Assembly: GCA_963844395.1 (NCBI GenBank)
Contig: CAWJNX010000002.1
Coordinates: 248,001 to 312,000 of the forward strand
Source of the DNA: VRUE01 sp963844395
Lineage (GTDB): Bacteria; Actinomycetota; Thermoleophilia; Solirubrobacterales; 70-9
Direction: 5' to 3'
DNA length: 64,000 nucleotides
The notes under the pieces are model-generated. The model made no database searches and was not told the DNA's origin. It saw only the letters and a list, made by a program, of their open reading frames with translations. How positions within the stretch are numbered: the first letter of the stretch is position 1; every line of letters starts with the position of its first letter. Shown here piece after piece: positions 43,458-53,114 of this stretch. A program made the position numbers and the translations under genes.

Positions 43458-46246
43458 CGAGCTCTCACGACAGGCCGAACGGCCCGTGTCTTGCCGTTGT
43501 GTCCGCTGATCCGCGCGGTGGCGCGCGAGGGAGCGGCGCAGAGATCGCGGCTGTTGACGATCAGGCCCTTCTTCGCACCCTGCATCTCGACCACCGCTTT
43601 GGTCAGGGGCGCGTCGGGCAGCAGCGGGAAGGTGGCGCGGATGCCTCCCCGGACCGAATCGATGCGGGCGACCGCTTCGACGTCGACCAGGCCATGCAGA
43701 ACGGCGACGAAGTCGGGCAGCTTGTTGTTGGAGGAGCGCAGGTAGACAGGGCCGCTGAGGGGCTGCTCCAGCAGCGGGCTCCAGGCGCTCGCCCTGCCGT
43801 AGATCGCCCCCGCCGGGCAGGCATCGGCGGCGAACTGCACCCTGGTGCAGATCGTGCGGATGTGGGCCTGGTCGAGGAAGGCCGAGCGCGGCAGGCGCAG
43901 GGTGAGCCCCGAGAGGTTGGCGTCCCCTGGCCTTGGCCGGTAGACGCCTTTCAGTGCCGGATGCCCACCACGTTTGGTGCCTCCTTTGAGGCTCAGCGCG
44001 AGACGCGGCTTGAAGTCCAGCCGCGAGCAGTTGGCCGCCTGGAAGCGGGCGGCTTTGGAGACAGGGGCGTCGTCTGAGGCGCTGAAGAGCTGCGCTCCCC
44101 CGCCCCAGATCTGCGCCTGGGTCGCGAAGGGGTTGCAGCTGGTCGGGTTGAGGGTGAACCGGGGGCGGTCGACGTCAACGCGAATGTCGCGGACCCGCAG
44201 CGGGATGCCGGCGAGGATGTGGGGGATCGGGTCAGAGTGGGCGCCGTCGACGCTGACTTCTCCCGTGCTCGGGTCCAGTTGCAGCGCCTGGCGCACGACC
44301 ACCGTGCCGACGTCGAAGGGGCCGGCCACCGCGGGGACGATCCCGACCACCGAGAGCGGCGCCCCGGCGAGGGGGCCGGCGAGGTAGAGCCTGCCCGGCA
44401 CGTAGGTGAGCTGGGAGCCGACGCCCGCGCCGCCGATCACGCTGCCGATCTGGGAATTGGAAGGGCAGCTGGGCGAGGCCAGCTCTGCTTTGCCGCGCTT
44501 TGCCTTGGCGGCGGCGATCGCGGCGTCCGGGCATTGACTCACGCCGGTGAGCTTGGCGAGCATTCCCGGTGGCAGGACCGCGTCGAAGCGGGTCAGGTCC
44601 TGGTCGCCGTCGCGGCGGGTGAGCTGCATGTGGAAGGGCGAGTAGGAGCCGGCGTTGTTGTTGATCGAGCCGGCCTGAAAGCCGGGCGCGAAGGGCTGCG
44701 GGCCGGCGGGGGGGCAGGGGCCGCCGCCGACGCCCTGGGTGATCTGGAAGGTGGAGGTGGCGACCAGCGGGTCGGAGGGATCGCCGGAGGGGGTGAGCTC
44801 TGCCACGGTGGTGAAGGCGCCGCAGTGCGGTGGGCTGATCAGCGGGCTGCGGCCGCCCTCCCGCAGGCGCAGGCGGACGTGGCTGAGCGGGACGGGCGGG
44901 AGGTCGTCGAAGGTCGCGCGCAGCTGCCCGGTCGAGGGGTCGGGCTCGAGCTTGCCGGCCTGCTTGACGATCACGCCCAGCTCGCGGTCCTTGACCACGA
45001 TGTATTGGGCTATGAGGGTGTCGAAGGGGTTCTCGGCGCCGGGCTGAGGGGTGGTCGGGTCATCAGGGGTGGCGATGAAGAGCGCGCCCTTGAGGATCTT
45101 GCCTTCCAGGATCGGGGTTTCGGCTTCGATCGTGCCGACCTTGGAGGCCGGCGGGCAGCCCTCGCCGGGTTCGGAGGTGAGCGTCTCGCGGTTGAGCTCA
45201 GCCGGCGAGCAGGCGGCGAGCCCTTCGGCCAGGGAGGGATTGGCGGTCACGCCCTCGGGGAAGGTGACGACGGTCTTCTGCATGTCTGAGTGGGCGACCC
45301 CATTCGGGTTGCCGAGCCCGTCGTCTTTGACGTCGATCTTGAAATCGAGGCCCGAGGGGCTCTCGGCCCGATCGGTGCTCAGCTGGGCGGAGATCCCGGG
45401 GGCGAAGCCGAGTTTGGAGCAGCCGGTCATCCCGGGAGCATGCGCGTCCTCTTCGAAGCCGGCAGGGGGCCCGGGGTTGACTGGGTCCCCGCTCCACCAA
45501 GAGAGCGCTCTGAAGGTGATGGGGAGCGGCCCGGTGCAGCTGCGCGGCAGGGTGAGGAAGGGACGGACGGGGATGTTCGCCGGGCATTTGCCCGCAATGC
45601 TTACGAAGGCACAGCGCCCGCGGTCGGCGTCGTGGGCCGGGTCGGCGGGGTTGCCCCACAGCGTCGTCACCGCGCTCAGGACTTCGACGATCTGGGGGGT
45701 GTTGTGAAGCGAGGCGATGACGTTGTAAGGGGGGGTGGGGCTGACGTTGATGTCGAGCGTCGTCGGCACCTGGGAGACCCAGAAGCCGATCTTCGCCGCC
45801 ACGCCAGGGGAGGGGCGCAGGTTGTAGATCGGCACCGTTTCTTCGCCAATGCTGCCCGTGCCGCCGCCGAGTTTGACGGTGGTCATGCCGATCGCGGTGC
45901 TGTCCGCGCAGTTGGGTTGCCCAATATCGCTCTCGGTGAGGAACTCGAGCGTCTCACAGCGTGGCACCGCCGTCGGGTTGCCGGTGAAGCCGGGCGGCGT
46001 GATGATGTCGAGGTCCCTGATCGCCCCGTCGATCACCTGCACCCCTTTTTCGGGGTCTTCTTTGCTGTTGACAGCGAAGGAGGTGGTCATCGCGAAGGGG
46101 TGCGAGCCGGCCTGGCGGGCGAGCGTGCCGTCGGCTTCGGTGAAGGTGACGCCGATCTCAGAGAGGCCGAAGTCAGCGCTTGCCGGCGTGACCGTTAGCG
46201 ACAAGAGCGCCGCGGTTGCGGCCAGGGCGAAGATCGCTCGCTTCAT
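43436..46246 (-). CDS. Large secreted protein, lineage-specific family (paralogue of 5397-8309)
   Basis: The 936-residue protein has a signal peptide KRAIFALAATAALLSLTVTPASA. The N-terminal domain has VTFTEADGTLARQAGSHPFAMTTSFAVN and GFTGNPTAVPRCETLEFL. The middle has VTTLWGNPADPAHDADRGRC and TFPEGVTANPSLAEGLAACSPAEL. The C-terminal part has LPRSAFLDQAHIRTICTRVQFAADACPAGAIYG and GPVYLRSSNNKLPDFVAVLHGLVDVEAV, diverged counterparts of the same phrases in the 5397-8309 protein. No known domain recognised; the fold looks all-beta with Cys pairs. The end is basic (RARCGKRSR). It overlaps the upstream NHL gene by ATGA, so the two are coupled and probably work at the same surface. Confidence 0.85.
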   Translation of the reverse strand: MKRAIFALAATAALLSLTVTPASADFGLSEIGVTFTEADGTLARQAGSHPFAMTTSFAVNSKEDPEKGVQVIDGAIRDLDIITPPGFTGNPTAVPRCETLEFLTESDIGQPNCADSTAIGMTTVKLGGGTGSIGEETVPIYNLRPSPGVAAKIGFWVSQVPTTLDINVSPTPPYNVIASLHNTPQIVEVLSAVTTLWGNPADPAHDADRGRCAFVSIAGKCPANIPVRPFLTLPRSCTGPLPITFRALSWWSGDPVNPGPPAGFEEDAHAPGMTGCSKLGFAPGISAQLSTDRAESPSGLDFKIDVKDDGLGNPNGVAHSDMQKTVVTFPEGVTANPSLAEGLAACSPAELNRETLTSEPGEGCPPASKVGTIEAETPILEGKILKGALFIATPDDPTTPQPGAENPFDTLIAQYIVVKDRELGVIVKQAGKLEPDPSTGQLRATFDDLPPVPLSHVRLRLREGGRSPLISPPHCGAFTTVAELTPSGDPSDPLVATSTFQITQGVGGGPCPPAGPQPFAPGFQAGSINNNAGSYSPFHMQLTRRDGDQDLTRFDAVLPPGMLAKLTGVSQCPDAAIAAAKAKRGKAELASPSCPSNSQIGSVIGGAGVGSQLTYVPGRLYLAGPLAGAPLSVVGIVPAVAGPFDVGTVVVRQALQLDPSTGEVSVDGAHSDPIPHILAGIPLRVRDIRVDVDRPRFTLNPTSCNPFATQAQIWGGGAQLFSASDDAPVSKAARFQAANCSRLDFKPRLALSLKGGTKRGGHPALKGVYRPRPGDANLSGLTLRLPRSAFLDQAHIRTICTRVQFAADACPAGAIYGRASAWSPLLEQPLSGPVYLRSSNNKLPDFVAVLHGLVDVEAVARIDSVRGGIRATFPLLPDAPLTKAVVEMQGAKKGLIVNSRDLCAAPSRATARISGHNGKTRAVRPVVRARCGKRSR

Positions 46247-49200
46247 CGGCCCGCCCTCCGCTGGGCGCGGGCTTTGCGCTTGGCCTTCTTGACGCAGCGA
46301 GCCTTGCCGCTGCGGCGGACCCTGCGGGTGCCCCGTCTGCAGACCTTGCGTGCTTTTTTGGCCTTGACGTTGCCGGGCCCCTCGAAGGCCGCGCTCGCCG
46401 GAGTGACCTCGGCCGGGGGCGATGGCGGGCTCTGGCACGCCTCGCCTTCGCATTCGACTCCGGCTTCAGGGGTCGGGAAGCCGCCGCCGATGCGGGCGTC
46501 ATAGACGTCGTTTAGGCCGTAGTCCTGGGGGACCAGGCTGCTGAGCGTGCCGATGAAGACGTTCTTGCCGCTCGGGTCGGCGTCGAGGAAGGTCGAGTCG
46601 GCCGGGCTCTCCCCCGAGGAGATCAAATCGATGCAGCCCTCGGCGCTCTCGCTGAAGGCGGCCTCCGCTTCCGTGCAGCTGCCGACCCCGGACTCCTCCC
46701 ACTGGTAGACGTCCCAGTTGCCGTTGGTGTCGCTGGGAACCAGTGCCTCGTGGCTTTCGAAGTAGATGCGGCTGCCGTCATCGCTGAGGACGCGCGGTGC
46801 GTGGCCCAGCGCTTCCCAGCCTTGGATCCGCGCCACCGCATAATGGGGGAAGGACTCCGAGCCGATGTTCTCCCCGCTCGGCCGCGCCCCGCTCGGGTTG
46901 CAGGAGACGCACAGGAGCGTCTCCTCTTCGGCGTCGTAGCGGTAGACCTCCTGATTGGGTTCGCCGCTGTTTGCGTCGAGGTTGTCATAGCCCCCCGGGG
47001 TCGGGCTCACCGCCGAGGTGAAGGCGACGTGCAGCCCATCGGGGCTCACCCTCGCTGAGCGCTGCGCCGGCGTGTCGTCGACCGGCGTTGGCTTCGTGTC
47101 GGTGCCGAGCATGTCCTCCGCGGCCAGCACCATGATGAAGCTGATCGTCCCTTCCCCCCCGCCTTCGCCTGCTTCATAGAAGTAGAGGTTGTGATCCCCT
47201 GCATCTGCCGGCCCGCCTCCGTCCAGGTCCTCGCTCGAGGCGAAGTAGATCCGCGAGGCGTCCTCGCTTGCCCCCATCGGCCCCTCCACTCCCCCTGCGA
47301 TCAGTGTTGCCGTTTTGCTCTCGACGTCGAATTCATAGAGCTCGTCCTCAAGCGGCCCCGAGGCGAACTCGAAGATCGCCTTCGAGCCATCCGCTGCCGC
47401 CGTCCAGTAAGTCGCCGTGTCGGTTGCTATCGACCCCGCGACCGAGCGTGAGACCGCAACCGTTTCCTGCCCTTCGATCCGGGCATAGATTTGACCCGGC
47501 ACGCCCGTGCTGGCGCCGACCACCGGCACCCCGCTATAGGCCGACCAGAAGATCCGCGAGCCGTCGTCTGAGATCGCGTTGCGGACGCTCGAGAGGTTGC
47601 CTCCCCCGGCCCCTCCCGCCGTCCCCGCCGAACATGCTTTCGGACTCGGGTTGTCGTCTGGCAGATAACAGACGAAGCGCAGCCCTTCCGGCGTCTGCTC
47701 ATAGAGCAGCCGTTCGAGGGTTTTCAGCGTCGGTGCGTCGCTGAGCAGTTCATCGTTGGCGGCGAAGATCGAGTGCGTGCCGTCCTCCGACGCCCCCAGT
47801 GCCGCCAGTTCGAAGTAGTCGTTTGGCACTCGTTTCGGCGGTTTCACCGTCGTCAGCGCTTCGTAGCTCGGCGGCCCAGAGCAGTTCTCCCGCCGATAGA
47901 TGTTGGGGTATCTCTCGATCGCCCCTTCCGCCAGCGTCGCCACCGAGTAGTGCCGTATCCAGGCCATGCAGAGGTCATCGGAGAAGGCCTGAAATTCGCC
48001 GCTGAGAGCTGCCGTCGCTTCCACCGGCGAAGCCGTCACCGGGGGCGAGATCGACCTGCTCGACCAGCCCACCCCCGGGTCCCGGTCGGCTAGGTACTGC
48101 GCGACATAGGTGGCCCCTTGCGGATCGGCGAAGGCGCCCCGCGAGGTGAAGGTGAAGCGCTGCCCTGAGGTCGCGCTCTGGTCAACCTCGAGCAGCTTCG
48201 GCACCAGCCCGGCGCCTCCCAGCCAGGTAGCCACGTCATTGTTTTCTTTGTCAAGCGGCGAGACCATCTCATAGGCCCGGCAGTCGGGAAGCTTGCCCGA
48301 GGGACCGCCGCGGAAGGCCTCGTTGGCTGGGCACGAGGGTGCCGGCCCCGCCGCCGCAAAGGTCCGGAAGCTCTGTTCCTCACCGACCGTCGGCCCCCCG
48401 CCGCCGCTCTGTGAGATGAAGCGGTAGTGGTAGGTGGTGGCGGGTTGCAGGCCTCCCAGCGGCACCCCCGCCGTGGTTACCGCAGCGTTCACCGCTTTGC
48501 TCGTCAGGTTCGCCGCCGGCACCGGCTCTTTTGCCCCGCAGCCCCCTTCTGAGCATTTGCCGGTCCCGTATTCGACGAAGTAGGTCGCATCGGGCCAAAA
48601 GCGCGGGTTGATCTGCGCCTTCAGCGTCGCCTCCTCCCGCCCCACCGAGGTTGCATACTGGGCGACGATCACCGGGGGTCTTTCTGGCGGCAGCTCGCAC
48701 CCGATCGGCCCGCTGCCGTATGCGTTGACTTTGCTCACCGCAAAGTCGGTGAAGAACGACACGTAGAGGCTCCCCGGCTCCTCGCTCCCCGCGCAGATGT
48801 TCGTCGCCAGGCCGTCCAGCCGCGGGCCGATGAAGGGCACGTAGGGGAAGAATTCCCCCGCTTCTTCTTCCGCCTCTGTCGGCATCAGCTTGTTCGCCGC
48901 CGCGTCGAACTCCACCACCCTTGATTCCAAGGCCGGCGAGACCAATGGCGGGTTATCGATCGCGTAGACGTTGCCTTCGGTGTCCACCGCCACCGCCAGC
49001 GGATTGCCCACTTTGAATTTCGATCCAAGCGGTTGGCCCGGCGCCAGCGGTTCACCGGTTGCACTCAGTTTGTATAAGTCTTCGCTGTTGTTGAAGCTGA
49101 GGTAGATGTTGCCTGCCTCATCCACGTCCAGGGCGTTCACCGTCTTGCCCGCAAAGCTCGCCAGCGCGCCTTCGAAGGGGATTTCCTCCCGAAAGCTGCC

Positions 49201-49959
49201 GTCGAGGTTGAGGATCTGGATCCGGTCCTCATCGCCGACCACGATCGCGTCCTCGGTGGGGCTGTAGGCGATGTAGTTGCCTAGGCCTCCTGCGAAGTGG
49301 CTGGACGCAGCGCCGCCGCTACCCGCCTGACAGACATCTGCCGGCGCCACCGGGCAGACGTTCTGTTCTGCTGCCGGCGCGCCACCTTCCACTTTGGTTT
49401 TGTTCACTTCGCCGCCGAACATCAGCAGGAACTGACCTGCCGGGCTGAATTTCTGCACCCGGAGATTGGTCCCTTCGAAGACGTAGACATTGCCGGCGGG
49501 GTCGAGGGTGATCCCCAGCGGCTGATTCAGTTGGCCCTTGCCATCGCCCGGGGTTCCGCTCTGGCAAAGATTCGGGGGTGGTGATGCTTCGGGCTGCGCC
49601 GGACCGCAGCTCTGCAGCGCCGCTCCACCGTCACCGACACCCCAGCCCCAGGCCTTGACGAAAAGCCCCCAGGCCGTGTACTCGCTGATTCGTGCATTTG
49701 CGACCTCAGTGATGAAGACATGGCCGGTAGCCGGGTCGGCCCCGATTCCCCATGGGTGGTTGAGTTCACCTGCGCCACTTCCCGGGGAAACCTGGTCTTC
49801 GGGGATTTGGAGAACGAAGTCCGGGGGTGCGGCCGCGGCGCTCGCGGCGAGGAGAGGCGAGGCGACAAGCGCAAGCAGGCCAAGGGTGAGGATCGCCAAC
49901 AGCGACCCGCGCCTGCGGCGGTGACGGAGGATGATTGGTGAGCGCTGCGTGTCTTTCAT
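46243..49959 (-). CDS. Secreted NHL-repeat/PD40 beta-propeller protein with basic Cys tail
   Basis: The 1,238-residue protein starts at ATG 49959 (MKDTQRSPIILRHRRRRG, then LLAILTLGLLALVASPLLA signal helix). Residues about 50-400 form NHL repeats (GELNHPWGIGADPATGHVFITEVANARISEY, QLNQPLGITLDPAGNVYVFEGTNLRVQKF, VNALDVDEAGNIYLSF). An FN3-like domain follows (YFVEYGTGKCSEGGC). Then comes the DCRAYEMVSPLDK block and WD40-like PD40 strands (AISDDGSRIFWSAY, GASEDASRIYFASSEDL, ARVSPDGLHVAFTS, VLSDDGSRIYFESHEALV). The last 40 residues are strongly basic with two Cys (KVCRRGTRRVRRSGKARCVKK). It is a surface or extracellular binding protein; the ligand is unknown. Confidence 0.85.
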   Translation of the reverse strand: MKDTQRSPIILRHRRRRGSLLAILTLGLLALVASPLLAASAAAAPPDFVLQIPEDQVSPGSGAGELNHPWGIGADPATGHVFITEVANARISEYTAWGLFVKAWGWGVGDGGAALQSCGPAQPEASPPPNLCQSGTPGDGKGQLNQPLGITLDPAGNVYVFEGTNLRVQKFSPAGQFLLMFGGEVNKTKVEGGAPAAEQNVCPVAPADVCQAGSGGAASSHFAGGLGNYIAYSPTEDAIVVGDEDRIQILNLDGSFREEIPFEGALASFAGKTVNALDVDEAGNIYLSFNNSEDLYKLSATGEPLAPGQPLGSKFKVGNPLAVAVDTEGNVYAIDNPPLVSPALESRVVEFDAAANKLMPTEAEEEAGEFFPYVPFIGPRLDGLATNICAGSEEPGSLYVSFFTDFAVSKVNAYGSGPIGCELPPERPPVIVAQYATSVGREEATLKAQINPRFWPDATYFVEYGTGKCSEGGCGAKEPVPAANLTSKAVNAAVTTAGVPLGGLQPATTYHYRFISQSGGGGPTVGEEQSFRTFAAAGPAPSCPANEAFRGGPSGKLPDCRAYEMVSPLDKENNDVATWLGGAGLVPKLLEVDQSATSGQRFTFTSRGAFADPQGATYVAQYLADRDPGVGWSSRSISPPVTASPVEATAALSGEFQAFSDDLCMAWIRHYSVATLAEGAIERYPNIYRRENCSGPPSYEALTTVKPPKRVPNDYFELAALGASEDGTHSIFAANDELLSDAPTLKTLERLLYEQTPEGLRFVCYLPDDNPSPKACSAGTAGGAGGGNLSSVRNAISDDGSRIFWSAYSGVPVVGASTGVPGQIYARIEGQETVAVSRSVAGSIATDTATYWTAAADGSKAIFEFASGPLEDELYEFDVESKTATLIAGGVEGPMGASEDASRIYFASSEDLDGGGPADAGDHNLYFYEAGEGGGEGTISFIMVLAAEDMLGTDTKPTPVDDTPAQRSARVSPDGLHVAFTSAVSPTPGGYDNLDANSGEPNQEVYRYDAEEETLLCVSCNPSGARPSGENIGSESFPHYAVARIQGWEALGHAPRVLSDDGSRIYFESHEALVPSDTNGNWDVYQWEESGVGSCTEAEAAFSESAEGCIDLISSGESPADSTFLDADPSGKNVFIGTLSSLVPQDYGLNDVYDARIGGGFPTPEAGVECEGEACQSPPSPPAEVTPASAAFEGPGNVKAKKARKVCRRGTRRVRRSGKARCVKKAKRKARAQRRAGR

Positions 49960-50098
49960 CTGATGCCTGTTCGCCTCGGCCTTAGTGGGGGGTTGGTGTG
50001 CGCTTGCGGTCGGATCGGTGTCGTCTTGCGGGGATCCAACCCGGACGACCTGTCGTCGTCCGGGTCGGCTCAAAAAGAGCCCGTCTACTAGACGGCGA

Positions 50099-50839
50099 CT
50101 AGGGTGCCGCCGTTACTGCCCAGGTGCCCCAAGCAAAGCCTCCGTATCCAGCAGCGATCAACACAGCTCCCGACGTGCCGGCTCCCAGTGGAGGAAAGGA
50201 TCCGTCAGGCCCGGCGCTCGTGTCGTGAATGGAGGGGGTTGGTTCTTCAGCGAATGCAAATCCTGCCAAGTACACACACAGATGACCGGCTGCGGCTTCT
50301 GGCGCCGCTGCCGTCCCCTGACATGCGGCTGGTGGCGTTTTCCCTTCTTCTTCGTTGATTTCTTTCGTGCTGACGTAGTGGACGCTGCTCGCCCCCAGGG
50401 GCGCAGCTAGGGGAATGTTGAACGGCAGAGGAACGAGGATCGCTGACGCGCCGCCGACCCCGCTCACCATCCACGGACCGGTCTCGGTCTCCCCTTCGGG
50501 CAGCGTTTCGGTGAATCCGGTAGTCCCCGCTTTGCCCTCTTTGCCCTGTATGCCCTGCGGTCCCTGTTTGCCTTCAGGACCTTCTTTGCCCTGCGGACCC
50601 TGCGCGCCGGTATCGCCCTTGGGCCCTGCCGGGCCGACTGGCCCCTGCGCTCCCGCAGATCCCGCCGGACCCGCCGGGCCTTTTTTGCCTTTCAGCGCTT
50701 TCACCACGCTGGGCTTGATCTGCTTGGTCGAGGTGATCACGTATTTGGCGGCGAAGGCGCCGCCGGTCATCGCGAAGACGAGGGCGATCACCGAGATCAC
50801 GCCCGGGATGCCGAAGCGGTTGCGTAGTGGCGAGAGCAT
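50099..50839 (-). CDS. Collagen-like secreted protein
   Basis: The 246-residue protein has an N-terminal membrane/signal helix (GIPGVISVIALVFAMTGGAFA). A collagen triple-helix segment of about 20 Gly-X-Y triplets follows (KGKKGPAGPAGSAGAQGPVG, GPKGDTGAQGPQGKEGPEGK, QGPQGIQGKEG). A globular C-terminal domain comes after (GPWMVSGVGGASAILVPLPFNIPL). The RNRFGIPGVISVIALV start is a hallmark of collagen-like proteins common in this lineage. Likely a trimeric cell-surface stalk. First gene of the leftward surface-protein run. Confidence 0.88.
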   Translation of the reverse strand: MLSPLRNRFGIPGVISVIALVFAMTGGAFAAKYVITSTKQIKPSVVKALKGKKGPAGPAGSAGAQGPVGPAGPKGDTGAQGPQGKEGPEGKQGPQGIQGKEGKAGTTGFTETLPEGETETGPWMVSGVGGASAILVPLPFNIPLAAPLGASSVHYVSTKEINEEEGKTPPAACQGTAAAPEAAAGHLCVYLAGFAFAEEPTPSIHDTSAGPDGSFPPLGAGTSGAVLIAAGYGGFAWGTWAVTAAP

Positions 50840-51104
50840 CTAAATCTCTTCTCCTTGTCCCGTGAGCCCCTCTGCCGGCCGCTTCCCTTGCGGCCCCTTG
50901 GCGGACTCGGTTATGTGGTCCCTGTTGGTGCTCCGCCGCCTTCGTAGACAGCGTGACGAGACTGTAAACAAAGACCTTTTTAATGTCAAGGATGACGTTT
51001 TTGAGAAAAAGAGCTCTGTCAGAGACAGGGCGAAAAGCCCTGCAAAGCACGGTAGAAAACAATGGGTATCCGAGCGGTTGCTGGCGACCGTTGGAGGCGG
51101 TGGG
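50840..51104. promoter_or_regulatory. AT-rich gap: collagen-gene promoter and possible pyrE terminator
   Basis: This 265-bp gap has no credible gene. CAGGGC GAAAA GCCCTG (around 51026-51042) and a CTCTG/CAGAG stem next to a run of T on the minus strand could terminate pyrE. The AT-rich stretch near 50960-51010 probably holds the promoter for the collagen-like gene. Confidence 0.4.
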
Positions 51105-51671
51105 TCAGCCGCGGTCGGGACGGTCCGGGTATAGCTCGTCGATCGTGACGAGCGCCCGGTAGGGGGCTTCGGCGGCGGCTTCGATCGCCTCGCCGCCGCC
51201 GGCCAGACGATCGACGACCGCCACCACGGCGGCCGGCTCGAGACCCTGTTCACGAATTCGCTCGATCGCCTTAACGGTCGAGCCGCCGCTGGTGACGGTG
51301 TCCTCGACGACGAGCACCCGGTCGCCATCCTCGACCGGCCCCTCAACCCAGCGCTGTAGGCCGTGCGCCTTGCGCTCGCTCCGTACGAAGAAGCAGACGA
51401 GGTCCTCGCCCGCCGGGACGGCGAGAGCAGCGCAGGCGGGCGGGATCGCTGCCGTCGCCGGACCGCCGACGGCGTTCGCTCCGGCCTCCACCGCGGCGGC
51501 GGCAATCAACTCGCCGGCGGCGTGGAAGCCCGGTGGTCGCAGCAGCGCTCGGCGAGCATCGACGTAGTACTGCGCCTTCGCCCCACTGGAAAGGGTCACC
51601 TCGCCGATCACCAGCGAGTGCTCGCGCAGCTCGGCGAGCAGGATTCGCTTGGCGGCATCGAGGTCGGCCAT
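51105..51671 (-). CDS. pyrE: Orotate phosphoribosyltransferase
   Basis: The 188-residue enzyme makes OMP from orotate and PRPP. Visible blocks are FTLSSG-like GEVTLSSGAKAQYYVDARRALL, the hood region GANAVGGPATAAIPPACAALA, the RSERKAHGLQRWVEG loop and the PRPP-binding DGDRVLVVEDTVTSGGSTVKAIERI. Start ATG 51671 is preferred to the upstream in-frame codon because it matches family N-termini. It is the last gene after the epimerase and stands alone among pyrimidine genes. Confidence 0.95.
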   Translation of the reverse strand: MADLDAAKRILLAELREHSLVIGEVTLSSGAKAQYYVDARRALLRPPGFHAAGELIAAAAVEAGANAVGGPATAAIPPACAALAVPAGEDLVCFFVRSERKAHGLQRWVEGPVEDGDRVLVVEDTVTSGGSTVKAIERIREQGLEPAAVVAVVDRLAGGGEAIEAAAEAPYRALVTIDELYPDRPDRG

Positions 51672-51684
51672 CGCGCCGCGCATC

Positions 51685-52638
51685 CTATGGCGACACGCGG
51701 GGGTCACCCGGACCCGTTACGCGGAAACCCTGGCGCCAGGTCGGGTAGCGCGGCTGCCAGCCCAACTCGCGCTTGGCCTTGGTGTTGGAGGCGCCGCGCA
51801 GCTCGACCGCGTTCCTGGCGACGCCGCGACCGACGATCAGGCCGGCGAGCCAGGCGGGGACGCGACGCGGCGGCTTTGCGCCGAGCGCCTCGGCATAGAC
51901 CGGAACCCACTCGCGCATCGGCGCCGGCTCGTCATCGACGATGTTGTAGATGCCGGTCGCCTCGCTTTCCAGCGCCGCCACCGTCGCGGCGGCGGCGTCC
52001 TCGACGTGGATGAAGGAGAAGGTGCCGGTGCCCTTGCCGACGATCGGCAGCCGCCGCTTGCGTACTTCGTCAGCCTGCGAGCCGTCGGCGGCGAAGCCGG
52101 TACCCGGACCGTAGAAGTTGCCGAAGCGCAGGACGACGCTCTGCATGCCCTCGGCCTCGCGCACTTGCCGCTCGAGGTCGGCGAGAGCGTGGACCGCCGG
52201 GCCGAAGGGCGCGGGCGCTCCCAGAAACAGGTCCGCCTCCTCGTCCTTGACCCAACCGCCCCGTGGCGCGTAGAGGAAGGCGACGCTCTCGGCGACGATG
52301 CGACGGGCACCGCCCGCGGCGCCGGCGGCAATCAGGTTTCTCGTCCCCGCGGTCCGCAGCCGATTGGTCGCGGCGAGGGGATCGTTCTTCCAATCGATGC
52401 GCTCCGGGATCGCGGTGAGGGCGTGGACAACGGCCTCGGGTGCGGCCGCGACGACGGCATTTCGCAGCCCCTCTGCGTCGAAGACGTCGCAGACCACCGC
52501 CGTTGCTCCTGCTGCCCGAACCTCCTCGGCTCGCTCCTCCCTCCGCGTCGTCCCCGTCACCTCGTGCCCGGCCGCAACCAGTTGCCGGATCAACGGCCTG
52601 CCAAGCGCCCCGCTCGCCCCCGCGACGAAGATCCTCAC
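51685..52638 (-). CDS. NAD(P)-dependent epimerase/SDR family protein
   Basis: The 317-residue extended SDR starts MRIFVAGASGALGRPLIRQL (GxxGxxG dinucleotide site). It has VVCDVFDAEGL, VVHALTAIP, RIVAESVAFLYAPRGG, an LRFGNFYGPGTGF strand and FSFIHVEDAAAATVAALE, then GIYNIVDDEPAPMREWVPVYAEALGA. The active-site YxxxK is not obvious (the region reads FGPAVHALADLERQVREAEG), so it is an atypical SDR of the NmrA/epimerase type whose activity is uncertain. It is 14 bp from pyrE and 26 bp from the membrane protein upstream, forming an operon. Confidence 0.85.
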   Translation of the reverse strand: MRIFVAGASGALGRPLIRQLVAAGHEVTGTTRREERAEEVRAAGATAVVCDVFDAEGLRNAVVAAAPEAVVHALTAIPERIDWKNDPLAATNRLRTAGTRNLIAAGAAGGARRIVAESVAFLYAPRGGWVKDEEADLFLGAPAPFGPAVHALADLERQVREAEGMQSVVLRFGNFYGPGTGFAADGSQADEVRKRRLPIVGKGTGTFSFIHVEDAAAATVAALESEATGIYNIVDDEPAPMREWVPVYAEALGAKPPRRVPAWLAGLIVGRGVARNAVELRGASNTKAKRELGWQPRYPTWRQGFRVTGPGDPRVSP

Positions 52639-52663
52639 GGCGCCGCCCTCTCCAGCCGCGCCT

Positions 52664-53092
52664 TCACCGCGATCCTCGCTCCAGATCGCCGGAACCGCTC
52701 GCGGGCGCTGCCGGCCGAAGCCGTTCTGACGCCCGCGCCAGCCAGGCGGCCGCGACGGCTCCGAAGGCGATCAGCAGCGTGTCGGCCCAGCCGCGGCCCT
52801 CGCTGCGCGTCTCTCCCGTGTCGAAGGCGTGGTTGATCCCATGGAGGCCGTACCAGAGCGCCCCCAGCCAGAGCAGCGGCGCCCGCCAAGCGGGCCGCAC
52901 GACGGCAATTCCCAGCGCAATTCCGAAGGCGAGGACGAACGCCCCTACGTCGCCGACGTAGTGGGAGTTCTCGACCCCGTAGTTGCCGATCTCCTCGAAG
53001 AAGGTGTCCGGGGCGATCAGCGCCAGCGCTCCAGTGACCACGTGGTAGGCGGCGACCACCGCAAGGACAGCCTTCAGCGTCCGCTCGGTCAT
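52664..53092 (-). CDS. Small membrane protein, four helices
   Basis: The 142-residue protein begins MTERTLKAVLAVVAAYHVVTGALALIAP. It contains DTFFEEIGNYGVENSHYVGDVGAFVLAFGIALGIAV and APLLWLGALWYGLHGINHAFDTG, then ADTLLIAFGAVAAAWLA. The pattern of four short helices with a loop NxHYxxDVGAF resembles the small DUF4345-like membrane proteins. The chosen start fits the first helix; a longer ORF adds a non-hydrophobic leader. Function unknown. Confidence 0.65.
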   Translation of the reverse strand: MTERTLKAVLAVVAAYHVVTGALALIAPDTFFEEIGNYGVENSHYVGDVGAFVLAFGIALGIAVVRPAWRAPLLWLGALWYGLHGINHAFDTGETRSEGRGWADTLLIAFGAVAAAWLARASERLRPAAPASGSGDLERGSR

Positions 53093-53114
53093 CGGGCTGG
53101 ACCTCCGACCATGC

